64,000 nt of DNA from Mycobacterium nebraskense (GTDB lineage: Bacteria > Actinomycetota > Actinomycetes > Mycobacteriales > Mycobacteriaceae): contig NZ_LQPH01000066.1 of NCBI RefSeq assembly GCF_002102255.1, positions 186,001 to 250,000 on the forward strand, given 5' to 3'. Each line of letters begins with the position of its first letter. Position 1 is the stretch's first letter. A program made the translations under genes and the position numbers. Positions 19,243 to 28,670 of this stretch are shown one piece after another. A model generated the notes under the pieces. It searched no databases. It was not told the origin of the DNA and saw only the letters and a program-made list of their open reading frames with translations.

Positions 19243-21246
19243 CTAGCGCAGGGATTCTTCGAGCCACGGCGTCAACCACTTCACGCCTTCGGGGGTGAGG
19301 TGCACGCCGTCGCTGCGCACCTTGATGCCGTCGACCTTGGCGGTGTAAACGCCGTCCGGACATAGCTTTTTGTTCAGGTCCAGGATTTGCACGTTCGGAT
19401 GGTGGCTGACGGTCTTGCGCAGCATGGTGTTCCACAGATTGACCCGGTCGGGCTGGTCCTCCGGATACAGTCGGCCGTCCGGCTTTTCGCCGCCCCTGCT
19501 GTATGGCACGGTGGCGACCACCACTCGAACGCCTGTGGAACTCACGATGTTCAGCGCTCGATCCAGCTCGCCGTTGAGGTACGCGTCGAAGGTGGGATCA
19601 CCGATGTGGGTCCATTGCCCCTCGTTGACGCGGTCGACGGTTTCCCAGCGGCCGATGATCAGCAGCGCCACGTCCGGCTGGTCCTGGCCGACCTGAGTCG
19701 ACCATCTGATCGGCCAGCCGTCGCACTCCGGCTTCTGGTCCAGGGTTTGACCGATGTACCGATACGGCGTGCCCCGCACCAGGCTGCAGCCGATGACGGT
19801 GTGGTCGAGGAACGCGAATCCCGGCGTCGGTGGCAGGTAGTGCATCCACGTCCACCCGATCGAATCGCCGAACACGGAAACGGTGAACGGCCGGTTGGGA
19901 TCGCGGGGTCCGGCCGGGCGGCTGCCGCCCGGCGGGGACGGCGACACCGCGGCGACCGCCGAGACTCCCGGCGGCAGGCCGACTTCACGCAGCCCGGGCC
20001 CGGTCCCCACCGGAACCACCAGCAGGGTCACCGCGGCGGCGCTGGCCACCGTCGCCGCCGCCAATGGCAACAGCGGCACCCGCGCCGGGCGCCAGCGCCG
20101 GATGGGTTGCTCGATCAGCCACCAGGACGCCGCGGCCAGCGCCACCGTCGCCCCGCACCGAGCGGCGAACAGTGGCAGCCCGGTCCATCCGGTGCGTTCG
20201 CCGTTGAGCACCAGGAAGATTGGCCAGTGCCACAGATAGACGCCGTAGGAAATGGTGCCTAGCCACACCAGGGGCGGTGCAGCCAGGATGCGGGCGACCG
20301 CCCCGCGCTGCTCCAGGGCCACCGCCGCCACCACGGCGACCGACGCGATCGCGACCCCGATGAGCAGACCGTGGCGGAATTCGCGGCTACTGCCGGTGGC
20401 GTAATGGGTCGCCGCCGCGAGTCCCGCGAGGCCGGCGAGCGGCAGCACACGGGCGACCCGCCGGGCCCACCGGGTCCGGATCAGACACCAGCCCCGGTTC
20501 AGTGAGGGCCAGTCGCGAACCAGCAGAGCCGCCGCCGCGGCGCCGGTCAGCAGCGCCTGCGCGCGGGTATCCGTGCCGAAATAGACGCGGTCGCGGGTGT
20601 TGTCGGACACCATCACCATGGCGACAGCGGCCGAAGCCAGGGTCCCCACGGTGGCGATGACGAACGTCGCGAACCGGACACCGCCCACGGTGGCCCGGGT
20701 TAAGCGGCGCCGCGCCCGCGCGGCCAACAGCAGCGTCACCGCGATCAGCAGCACCGGCCACACGAAGTAGTACTGCTCCTCCACCCCGAGTGACCAGGTG
20801 TGCTGCAACGGCGACGGCGGGGCGCCCTGTGTGAAGTAGTCGGTCTTCTGGTCGACGAACCGCCAATTCGCCATCCACACGAACGCTGCGATCGCATCGT
20901 CGCGCAGCCCGGTGAGAGACCGATCGGGAAGAAGTTGGCGGGCAGCGGCCACCGAGAGCACCATCAACACCAGGGCCGGCAACAGCCGGCGCGCACGGCG
21001 AATCCAGAAGCCGGCCAGCTCAATACGGCCGGTGCGCCCCAGCTCGTCCAGCAGCAGCGAGGTGATCAGGAATCCGCTGAGCACGAAGAAGACGTCGACG
21101 CCGATGAATCCGCCGCCCACTCCGGGGATGCCGCCATGTCCGACCAGCACCAGCGCGACGGCTATCGCGCGTAACCCATCGAGTGCCGGAATCCCGCTGC
21201 GCCGCTCCGGTTTATCCCAGATCGCCAGCCGTCCGGCCCTGCGCAC
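19243..21246 (-). CDS. Membrane acyltransferase with SGNH domain (Rv0111-like)
   Basis: A 667-residue two-domain protein. Residues about 15-380 form an acyltransferase-3 domain with ten or so helices (LDGLRAIAVALVLVGH, FFVLSGFLI, HTWSLGVEEQYY). Residues about 435-667 form an SGNH hydrolase/transferase domain with the serine in FGDSIGW and the Asp-His pair in SDGVHLTPEG. Such proteins add acetyl or other acyl groups to cell-envelope glycans; the acceptor here is unknown. It matches Rv0111 in type and genome neighbourhood. The GTG at 21246 is the only start in the open frame. Confidence 0.88.
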   Translation of the reverse strand: MRRAGRLAIWDKPERRSGIPALDGLRAIAVALVLVGHGGIPGVGGGFIGVDVFFVLSGFLITSLLLDELGRTGRIELAGFWIRRARRLLPALVLMVLSVAAARQLLPDRSLTGLRDDAIAAFVWMANWRFVDQKTDYFTQGAPPSPLQHTWSLGVEEQYYFVWPVLLIAVTLLLAARARRRLTRATVGGVRFATFVIATVGTLASAAVAMVMVSDNTRDRVYFGTDTRAQALLTGAAAAALLVRDWPSLNRGWCLIRTRWARRVARVLPLAGLAGLAAATHYATGSSREFRHGLLIGVAIASVAVVAAVALEQRGAVARILAAPPLVWLGTISYGVYLWHWPIFLVLNGERTGWTGLPLFAARCGATVALAAASWWLIEQPIRRWRPARVPLLPLAAATVASAAAVTLLVVPVGTGPGLREVGLPPGVSAVAAVSPSPPGGSRPAGPRDPNRPFTVSVFGDSIGWTWMHYLPPTPGFAFLDHTVIGCSLVRGTPYRYIGQTLDQKPECDGWPIRWSTQVGQDQPDVALLIIGRWETVDRVNEGQWTHIGDPTFDAYLNGELDRALNIVSSTGVRVVVATVPYSRGGEKPDGRLYPEDQPDRVNLWNTMLRKTVSHHPNVQILDLNKKLCPDGVYTAKVDGIKVRSDGVHLTPEGVKWLTPWLEESLR

Positions 21247-21485
21247 GGGAGCGACCCACCGGGTCCGCCGAGCACGACGAGCCGGTGCGGGGTGAGACCC
21301 GCCCGGCTCGGTGCTTGCTGTCAGCGCGCCGTAATTACCATCTCGCCCGGCGCCATGGTTGATGCCGATACGTCGCTGCCCCTCCTGTTGAGTTCAGCAA
21401 GCCAGCCTAGAGGCGGGCGCGCAGGATTCAGTGGAGGACACGCAGCGGTTTTCCGCTGTGGTGCGTTCGGATTTGGGTCAGAGGG

Positions 21486-22922
21486 TTATTGGGCGGCCTT
21501 ATCGGGCGCGTAGCCAAGCGTGCTCTTGACTTCCAGGTACTCGTGGAAGCCGAATTCGCTCCACTCCCGACCGTTGCCGCTGTGCTTATAGCCGCCGAAC
21601 GCCGCGTTCATGTCGAAGGCGTGATTGATCGTCACCCAGCCGGCCCGGATCTTGCGGGCGACCTCGCGCGCCTTATCGACGTCGGCCCCGGAGACATAGC
21701 CGGCCAAGCCGTAGTCGGTGTCGTTGGCGATCTCTACGGCTTGATCGATGTCGTCGTAGCCGAGGACGCACAGCACCGGCCCGAAGATCTCCTCGCGTGC
21801 AATCGTCATGTCGTTGGTGACGTTGGCGAACACGGTCGGCTTGACGTAGTAGCCCTTGTCCAGCCCCGCCGGGCGACCCGGGCCGCCGGCCACGACGGTC
21901 GCGCCCTCGTCGATGCCCTTCTGGATCAGGCCCTGGACCTTGTCGAACTGTGCCTTCGACGCCACCGGCCCGATCGCTGTCTTATCGCCGGGATTGCCCA
22001 CCTTCACCTGCTCGGCGGTCTCCCGCGCGATGGCGATCGCCTCGGCCATACGCGAATTCGGGACCAGCATGCGCGACGGCGCGTTACAGCTCTGCCCCGA
22101 ATTCGGCATCATGTTGACCACGCCGGCGCGGACGCTGTCGGCGAAACCCGCGTCGTCGAGGACGATGTTGGGGCTCTTGCCACCGAGTTCCTGGGTCACC
22201 CGCTTCACGGTCGGGGCGGCATTCGTGGCCACCTGGACACCGGCGCGGGTGGATCCGGTGAACGACACCATGTCGACGTCGGGGTGGCTCGCCAGCGCGG
22301 CGCCGACGCCCGGGCCATCGCCGTTGACCAGGTTATAGACACCTGCCGGAACGCCCGCGGCATCAAGGATCTCGGTGAAGATGTAGGCCGAGAACGGCGC
22401 CACCTCAGACGGTTTTAGGACCATCGTGCACCCCGTCGCCAACGCCGGGTACACCTTGACCGCGATCTGGTTGAGCGGCCAGTTCCATGGCGTGATCAGC
22501 CCGCACACGCCGATCGGCTCCTTGGCGATCAGCGTTGCCCCATGCTGCTCCTCGAATGGGAAGTTCTTCAGCACATCGATCGCCGTCACCAGGTGACCGA
22601 TGCCGAGTTGGACCTGCGGGCCGGCCGCCAGCGACGGCGGCGCACCCATTTCCTCGGTGACCGCGTCGGCGAGGTCGCCCGCACGCTTGCCGTATTCGGC
22701 GAGGATCGCCTCCAGCAGATCGAGGCGCTGTTCGCGACTGGTTTGCGACCAGCTGGCGAAAGCGCGTCGGGCGGCGCTGACCGCCACGTCAACGTCGGCG
22801 GCCGTGCCGAGCGAGATCTGCCCGGACACCTGCTCGGTCGCCGGGTTTTCAACGTCAAAGCTATTGGGCCGCAACGGGTCGACCCATTTGCCGTCGATGT
22901 AGAACTTCAGGTATTCGCGCAT
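21486..22922 (-). CDS. NAD(P)-dependent aldehyde dehydrogenase
   Basis: A 478-residue ALDH that oxidises an aldehyde to the acid. The catalytic C279 is in NSGQSCNAPS and the general base E245 in QELGGKSP; the cofactor motif is FTGSTRAG. Length and motifs are normal. The ATG at 22922 has an AAGGAG site. It is the last gene of the seven-gene minus-strand operon, 13 bases after the ThDP enzyme, whose likely product is an aldehyde, so the pair may act in sequence. Confidence 0.92.
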   Translation of the reverse strand: MREYLKFYIDGKWVDPLRPNSFDVENPATEQVSGQISLGTAADVDVAVSAARRAFASWSQTSREQRLDLLEAILAEYGKRAGDLADAVTEEMGAPPSLAAGPQVQLGIGHLVTAIDVLKNFPFEEQHGATLIAKEPIGVCGLITPWNWPLNQIAVKVYPALATGCTMVLKPSEVAPFSAYIFTEILDAAGVPAGVYNLVNGDGPGVGAALASHPDVDMVSFTGSTRAGVQVATNAAPTVKRVTQELGGKSPNIVLDDAGFADSVRAGVVNMMPNSGQSCNAPSRMLVPNSRMAEAIAIARETAEQVKVGNPGDKTAIGPVASKAQFDKVQGLIQKGIDEGATVVAGGPGRPAGLDKGYYVKPTVFANVTNDMTIAREEIFGPVLCVLGYDDIDQAVEIANDTDYGLAGYVSGADVDKAREVARKIRAGWVTINHAFDMNAAFGGYKHSGNGREWSEFGFHEYLEVKSTLGYAPDKAAQ

Positions 22923-22935
22923 GGCTTCTCCTTAT

Positions 22936-24654
22936 CTACTGGGTGCCTTCGGCGTACCAAGTGCGGAATTCGTCGTATTTGGGCATCTCCTCGGAGTTGG
23001 CCTTCGGATCGATGCATACGTGCACGACGGCGGTCTTGCCGCTAGCGTAGGCCCGCGCGATCGCCGGGCCGATCTCGTCCCCCTTCTCGACGTACTCGCC
23101 GTGGCAGCCGAAGCCCTCGGCGACCTTGTCGAGGCGGACGTCCTTGCTCCAGTGCACGCCGGGCTGCGGAGACGGCTGCTCGAAGGTGCGCTTGTAGACG
23201 CCCACCTCGAGGCCCCACTGGTGGTCGACACCCACGACGCATACCAACGGAAGGTTCTGCCGCGCAGCGGTTTCCAACTCGGCAATGTGAAAGAGGAATG
23301 CCGAATCACTGGTCAGCAGCATCACCGGGCGCTTGCCACCCTCGGCGACCGATGCCCCGACCGCGTACGGCAAGCCGGTGCCGAGATGGCCGAAGTTCTG
23401 GTTCCAGATGACGTCGCGCGGCTTGGCCTGCGAATAGGTCCAACCGAAGATGACGGTCGCGCCGCCGTCGCGGACCATGATGCCGTCCTTTGGGAAAGCT
23501 TTCGTGGCCTCGACGACGAACCGCGCAGGGTGCACCGGCGTCCGGCCCGTCGGCGCGTTCTCGGCGAGCTGCGCCAGCTCCGCCGCGTCCTCCTTGATCC
23601 AGCGGTCGAGATCGGCCCTGGAAGCGGCCGAAGCCTTTCTCGGATTGTCCCTGAGCGCTTCCACCAGCTGAGGTACCACACCGCGAAGGTCACCGACCAG
23701 GGGGACGTCAATGGGACGGTTGACGCCGATGGCCACCGGATCCTGCTCGACCAGAACCCATTTCCGCTTTGCGTCGTTCTCCGCCCAGTGGCGGGTCCTG
23801 CCGTAGTGGCTCGGTTCGCCGAGCTCCGTGCCGAGCGCGACGCACAGATCGGACTTCACCACCGCCTCGACGGCCGCCGGCGAGAATCCGTATGCGAAAG
23901 TGCGGTCCTCGAGACCTTCGATGAACGACGTGCCGCCGGAAGTCTGGATCACCGGGCACTGCATGAGGTCGGCCAGCTCTCGGACCGCCGCGCCGGTGCG
24001 GGACGTGTGGACCCCGTGTCCTACCAACAGGATCGGGCTCTCGGCCGCGCGGATCAACTTCGCCGCTTCGGCCACCTCGCGCTCACCCGCCGTCTGGTTG
24101 ACGAGCCGGTACCGGTTGGGTGGCAGCGGATCCGGCACGTCGAGCTCCTCGAGGATGACGTGCGACGGGTACTCGATGTAGGCGGGGCCGGGTGTGCCCG
24201 ACATGGCCCGGCGGATCGCCTCGTGGATGATTTCATCGGTCTGGTCGGCGTACTCGATCGAGCTGCTGTACTTGACTGATGGCGTGAAAAGGCCTTCCTG
24301 CTGGACGAACTGGATGCGTCCGCGCCGAACACGACGCTCGGTGATGCGGGCGCGCTGACCGCCCAGGAAGATCACCGGCGAGTTCTCCACGAGCGCACAC
24401 ATCATCGCGCCGGAGATGTTGGCGACGCCGGGACCGAGCGTGCCGATGCACAGGCCGGGCTTACCCGTCATCCGTGACGCCGCCTCGGCCATGAATCCCG
24501 CGCTCAGTTCGTGATGCGGCGCGACCACCGACCACCCGCGTGCGTCGGCCTCGGCGAACATGTGCACGAAGTTCGGGTCCGGGATACCGAACAGCGTGTT
24601 CACGCCCTCGGCCTCGAACAGGTCGAGAATGCGCTTATAGACAGGCACACCCAC
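22936..24654 (-). CDS. ThDP-dependent lyase/decarboxylase-like enzyme
   Basis: A 572-residue protein of the acetolactate synthase/2-hydroxyacyl-CoA lyase superfamily. The N-terminal glutamate that activates ThDP is in APHHELSAGF, and the cofactor motif SDSAFLFHIAELETA ends with the unusual GVDHQWG in place of the common LNN. That divergence argues against a true acetolactate synthase. A neighbouring CoA-transferase and aldehyde dehydrogenase suggest cleavage of a 2-hydroxyacyl-CoA to an aldehyde, by analogy with peroxisomal alpha-oxidation; this is inference. The GTG at 24654 (MVGVPVYKRIL) follows GGAAAGGA; it starts one base after the CoA-transferase stop. Confidence 0.85.
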   Translation of the reverse strand: MGVPVYKRILDLFEAEGVNTLFGIPDPNFVHMFAEADARGWSVVAPHHELSAGFMAEAASRMTGKPGLCIGTLGPGVANISGAMMCALVENSPVIFLGGQRARITERRVRRGRIQFVQQEGLFTPSVKYSSSIEYADQTDEIIHEAIRRAMSGTPGPAYIEYPSHVILEELDVPDPLPPNRYRLVNQTAGEREVAEAAKLIRAAESPILLVGHGVHTSRTGAAVRELADLMQCPVIQTSGGTSFIEGLEDRTFAYGFSPAAVEAVVKSDLCVALGTELGEPSHYGRTRHWAENDAKRKWVLVEQDPVAIGVNRPIDVPLVGDLRGVVPQLVEALRDNPRKASAASRADLDRWIKEDAAELAQLAENAPTGRTPVHPARFVVEATKAFPKDGIMVRDGGATVIFGWTYSQAKPRDVIWNQNFGHLGTGLPYAVGASVAEGGKRPVMLLTSDSAFLFHIAELETAARQNLPLVCVVGVDHQWGLEVGVYKRTFEQPSPQPGVHWSKDVRLDKVAEGFGCHGEYVEKGDEIGPAIARAYASGKTAVVHVCIDPKANSEEMPKYDEFRTWYAEGTQ

Positions 24655-24655
24655 T

Positions 24656-25876
24656 TTAGAGTTCCTTTCCCTCGCGAGCAGACGCAAAATCGCGCTCTGG
24701 CCTGGTATTTCGACTGATTTTGTGTCTGCTCGGGCCAATTTCTTCGAGGACCTCGGCGGTGTGGGCGCCGAGCTCTGGCGCAGGCCCTGCAACACGACCC
24801 GGTGTCTGCGAGAACCAGGTCGGTACGCCCGGGAAGCGCACCGGCCCGTGCGGGGTGTCCACCGTCTCGAACATGCCGACGGCGTTGAGATGCGGATCGT
24901 CGAAGAGCGCGCCGGGCGTGTTGAGGGGCGCTGCCGGTATCTCGAGTTGGCGCAGCAGCGCTAACCACTCCGCGGTGGAACGCTCTTTCATCGTCTCGGC
25001 TACGAGCCCGTACACGGTGTCGATCTGACCGGCGCGTTGTTCCAACGTCGAATACAGGTCGCTGGCCCATGGTGGCTGTACGGCTTTCATGAACGCGTTC
25101 CAGTGCTTGTCGTTGTAGATCAACGCCGCGATGTAGCCGTCGCTGGTGCGGTACGGGCGACGGTTGGGTGCCACGGTGCGCGGATACACCGCGGGGCCTA
25201 GGGGAGGGTCGAACAGGGCGCCGTTGGCATGTTCGACGAGCATGAACGAGGCCATGGTTTCGAACATCGCGACCTCGACTTCTTGCCCCTGTCCGGTGCG
25301 TTCGCGGTGAAACAACGCCATCGTCGTCGCGTACAGTGCCGTCAGCCCGGCAATCTTGTCGGCCATGATGGTGCCGACGTAATCGGCCTCGCCGGTCAAT
25401 TGCCGTTGCACCGCCGGCAGCCCGCATTCGGCCTGGATCGTGTCGTCGTAGGCGGGGCGGTCGCGATCGGGTCCGCGTCGCCCGTACCCGTAGCAATTGG
25501 TGTAGATGATCGCGGGATTGATCGCGGCGACGTCGTCATAGTTGAAGCCGAGTTTGGCGATCGCCTTGGCGCGCATCGAGTGGATGAACACGTCGGCGTT
25601 CTCAACGAGAGCGCGTAACGCACGCGTTCCGGCATCGGTTTGCAGGTCCAGCACGATGCTGCGCTTGCCCCGGTTGACGTTGACGAATACCCCGCTCATG
25701 CCCAGCGCCGGACCCACTGAGATGTAGCGGGTGTTATCTCCTTGTGGGGGCTCGACTTTGATCACGTCCGCGCCCATGTCGGCCATGATCTGCGTGCAAT
25801 ACGGTCCCATCACCATTGCGGTGAGGTCGATTACCCGCACACCGGCCAGCGGGCCCTTGCCTGCGCTGTCAGCCAT
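24656..25876 (-). CDS. CaiB/BaiF family CoA-transferase
   Basis: A 406-residue class III CoA-transferase, which moves CoA between carboxylic acids through an aspartyl intermediate. The family start GVRVIDLTAMVMGPYCTQ and VIKVEPPQGD are present, and the catalytic aspartate is likely in RPAYDDTIQA. The ATG at 25876 overlaps the previous gene's stop by 8 bases (ATGGCTGA), so translation is probably coupled. It would supply the CoA thioester used by the ThDP enzyme that follows. Confidence 0.9.
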   Translation of the reverse strand: MADSAGKGPLAGVRVIDLTAMVMGPYCTQIMADMGADVIKVEPPQGDNTRYISVGPALGMSGVFVNVNRGKRSIVLDLQTDAGTRALRALVENADVFIHSMRAKAIAKLGFNYDDVAAINPAIIYTNCYGYGRRGPDRDRPAYDDTIQAECGLPAVQRQLTGEADYVGTIMADKIAGLTALYATTMALFHRERTGQGQEVEVAMFETMASFMLVEHANGALFDPPLGPAVYPRTVAPNRRPYRTSDGYIAALIYNDKHWNAFMKAVQPPWASDLYSTLEQRAGQIDTVYGLVAETMKERSTAEWLALLRQLEIPAAPLNTPGALFDDPHLNAVGMFETVDTPHGPVRFPGVPTWFSQTPGRVAGPAPELGAHTAEVLEEIGPSRHKISRNTRPERDFASAREGKEL

Positions 25877-26813
25877 GGAGTGCACCCCGATCGCTGGATC
25901 GGCGAGCCAGTTCGAAGCTATAGCGGATGTGCTCGTTGTGACCGTCCGGCAGTACCGGAAAAACCAACGGAGCCTCGATATTTCGAATCGCTTCGAGATG
26001 TTCGGCGACATCGTCGACCGTCCACGATAGGCGACACACGCCGGGGCTTTCGGCGATGACCGCCCGCGCCACCCGGCCCGCGAGCGCGATGAACAATTCG
26101 CCGCTCACCGAACAGGATTCGTGTGCCAGCCAGCCCACTACGGGCGCGACGAGCTCGGGGCCCATCGGCGGATAGGCCGACGTGTCGACACCCTCGGCCA
26201 TCCTGGTCACAGCGGCCGGCACGATCACGTTGCACGTCACGCCCTCGGCCGCACCTTCGACGGCGGCGACGTTGGACAGCCCGATCACGCCGGCCTTCGC
26301 TGCCGCGTAGTTGGCTACGCCGCGGTTTCCGTACAGGCCGCCGATCGAGGATGTCAACACCATGCGCCCGTAGCCGGCCTCGCACATGACCGGAAATGCC
26401 GGCCGCACAACGTTAAATGCGCCGCGCAAGTGCACGTCGAGCACGGCGTCGAAATCTTCGTAAGTCATTTCCTTCAGCGAGCCAGGACGAACGTTGCCGG
26501 CGTTGTGAATCAGGATGTCGACGCGGCCGTACGTATCGAGCGCCGAATCGATGATTGCCTTGCCGCCGTCCGCGGTGGCGACCGAGTCGGTGCTGGCGAC
26601 GGCTTGACCACCGGCAGCGACGATCTCACGCACCACATCGTCGGCCGGACGGGCGTCGGTGCCGTCACCCGTGAGGCCGCCCCCGGGATCGTTGACGACA
26701 ACCTTCGCCCCCTGAGACGCGAGCAGCAAGGCGTAGGAGCGGCCGAGCCCTCGGCCACCCCCGGTGACGACCGCCACCCTGCCCTTGAAGTTCAAGGATC
26801 CCAAGTCAGCCAT
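25869..26813 (-). CDS. Short-chain dehydrogenase, 3-hydroxyacyl-CoA-type
   Basis: A 314-residue SDR. The NAD site is TGGGRGLG and the catalytic pair Y169/K173 is in NYAAAKAG, with the serine in LTSSIGG. The VVVNDPGG element and the extra C-terminal segment resemble the dehydrogenase domain of peroxisomal multifunctional enzyme 2, which acts on 3-hydroxyacyl-CoA; the substrate here is not known. It starts inside the stop of the monooxygenase gene with the same ATGGCTGA overlap as at its own 3' end. Confidence 0.85.
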   Translation of the reverse strand: MADLGSLNFKGRVAVVTGGGRGLGRSYALLLASQGAKVVVNDPGGGLTGDGTDARPADDVVREIVAAGGQAVASTDSVATADGGKAIIDSALDTYGRVDILIHNAGNVRPGSLKEMTYEDFDAVLDVHLRGAFNVVRPAFPVMCEAGYGRMVLTSSIGGLYGNRGVANYAAAKAGVIGLSNVAAVEGAAEGVTCNVIVPAAVTRMAEGVDTSAYPPMGPELVAPVVGWLAHESCSVSGELFIALAGRVARAVIAESPGVCRLSWTVDDVAEHLEAIRNIEAPLVFPVLPDGHNEHIRYSFELARRSSDRGALHG

Positions 26814-28665
26814 CTAAGTTCGCCAAGACCAGGCCGTCGAGGTCGCCTTTTGCACGCCATTCCTTGAGCAGGTCGTCGAACGCGTAGAAGCCCGGCATGT
26901 AGGGATCGCCGATGGCCGAGCGGATGCCCTCGCCGCCACCGCCGCCCTCGTTGTTGTAATAGCCGGGCGTGCAGGACACCGCGAATTCCGTGTTGTCGAT
27001 CGAGGTTTCGCGGATCGTCTTGACCCAGTTGTCTTGGGCTTCCTGGCTCGGCTCGACGGTCGTCGCACCGCGTGCCATCGCCTCAGACACTATGTAGGCG
27101 ATGTGTTCGGCCTGTTGCTCGAGCATCGCGGTGGTGTTTCCCGCCACGCCGCCCTGAATGAAGCCGGTGAAGAATTGGTTGGGAAAGCCTTTGCTGGTCA
27201 TCCCATGGAGCGACTTGTAGCTATCGCGCCAGTGATCGAAGAGCGACAGGCCGTCGCGGCCCTCGATCACATCGACCGCGTACCGACGGCTGATGTCCGT
27301 GGTGATCTCGAAACCGCTGGCGAAGATGACGCAGTCGACTTCGTACTCGACGCCGTTGGCGACGATCCCGTTCTCGGTGAGTCTTTCCACGCCTTTGGAT
27401 TCCGACACGTCGACCAGCGTGACGTTCGGGCGATTGAACGTCGGCAGGTATTCGTCGTTGCTGCAGGGCCGCTTGCACATGAACCGGTAGTACGGTTTGA
27501 GCGCTTCGGCGGTCTCCGGGTCCTCGACCACCTCCGCGACGCGGCGCCGCAGCCGCTCCATCATCTTGTAATCCTCTTCTTCACGCATCGCCATGATCTG
27601 CTCGATGGTCAGTGAAGAGGGATCGTCGACGGCCGCGACCCGCGCGGTCAGGTTGCGCCCCAGTTCGGTCCAGAAATCGCACACCATATCCGGCTCGTCG
27701 AACACCACACCTTCCCCCAGCGGTGACCAGCGGTGAAAGTTGCGCTTGCGTGCTTCCTGCCAGCCGGGCTGCAGGGAAGCCGCCCACTGCGGGTCCGTCG
27801 GCTCGTTACCCCGCAGGTCCACCGACGAGGGCGTGCGCTGAAAGACGTAGAGGTGCTGGGCGTCTCGGCCCAGGTGCGGAACAAGCTGCACGCCGGTCGC
27901 ACCGGTACCCACCAGTGCCACGCGCTTGTCATGCAGCTTGTGCAGTCCGCCGCTGGAGTCCCCACCGGTGTAGTCGTAATCCCAGCGAGCGGAATGAAAT
28001 GTATGCCCCTTGAAATCCTTGATACCGGGGATGCCGGGCAGCTTCGGGCGGTTGAACGAGCCCTGCGCCATCACCACGAACCGGGCCCGAATGTCGTCAC
28101 CGCGGTTGGTGCTCAACCGCCAGCGCTCGATCGTCTCATCCCAGCGCGCCGTGCGAACCTGGGTGGAGAGGATGGCGCCGTCGTAGAGCCCGAAATGCTT
28201 TGCGATGCGACGGCAGTGCTCATAGATCTCGGCGCCGTCGGCGAACTTCTTCGACGGAAGGTAGTTGAGTTCTTCCAGCATCGGGATATAGCAGTAGGCG
28301 TCGTTGTCGCACTGGATGCCGGGGAAACGATTCCAGTACCAGACGCCGCCGAAGTCCCCGCCCATCTCGATGATGTGCACGTCTTCGACGCCGGCTTTCT
28401 TGAGGTAGGCGCCCGCCAGCAGCCCGGTGATGCCGCCGCCGAGCACGGCCACGTCGATGTTCTCGTCGATCGGCGCGCGCGGCGTCACCGGCGTGTGGGG
28501 GTCGACCTCGGCGTATTCTGCAAAGTCGTCCTTGAGTTCCAAGTACTGCTTCGAGCCCTCCGGGCGCAGTCGCTTATCGCGCTCGTGCAGATACTTCTTT
28601 CGCAGCGCGTCGATATCGATGTCGTCCGGCGTCTGCGTCGGTCCGCATTTATCGAACATGGTCAT
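26806..28665 (-). CDS. Baeyer-Villiger monooxygenase
   Basis: A 619-residue flavoprotein of the phenylacetone/cyclohexanone monooxygenase type, converting a ketone to an ester or lactone with NADPH and O2. The Baeyer-Villiger fingerprint FxGxxxHxxxW is FKGHTFHSARW (218-228). Two Rossmann motifs are present: GGGITGL for FAD at about 76 and GTGATGV for NADPH. The long N-terminal extension is typical of this subgroup. The ATG at 28665 lies 5 bases after the Rieske gene; an ATG two codons on is also possible. It has no esterase beside it in this operon, but a lactonase-like propeller is encoded opposite. Confidence 0.9.
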   Translation of the reverse strand: MTMFDKCGPTQTPDDIDIDALRKKYLHERDKRLRPEGSKQYLELKDDFAEYAEVDPHTPVTPRAPIDENIDVAVLGGGITGLLAGAYLKKAGVEDVHIIEMGGDFGGVWYWNRFPGIQCDNDAYCYIPMLEELNYLPSKKFADGAEIYEHCRRIAKHFGLYDGAILSTQVRTARWDETIERWRLSTNRGDDIRARFVVMAQGSFNRPKLPGIPGIKDFKGHTFHSARWDYDYTGGDSSGGLHKLHDKRVALVGTGATGVQLVPHLGRDAQHLYVFQRTPSSVDLRGNEPTDPQWAASLQPGWQEARKRNFHRWSPLGEGVVFDEPDMVCDFWTELGRNLTARVAAVDDPSSLTIEQIMAMREEEDYKMMERLRRRVAEVVEDPETAEALKPYYRFMCKRPCSNDEYLPTFNRPNVTLVDVSESKGVERLTENGIVANGVEYEVDCVIFASGFEITTDISRRYAVDVIEGRDGLSLFDHWRDSYKSLHGMTSKGFPNQFFTGFIQGGVAGNTTAMLEQQAEHIAYIVSEAMARGATTVEPSQEAQDNWVKTIRETSIDNTEFAVSCTPGYYNNEGGGGGEGIRSAIGDPYMPGFYAFDDLLKEWRAKGDLDGLVLANLDG

Positions 28666-28670
28666 CTATC

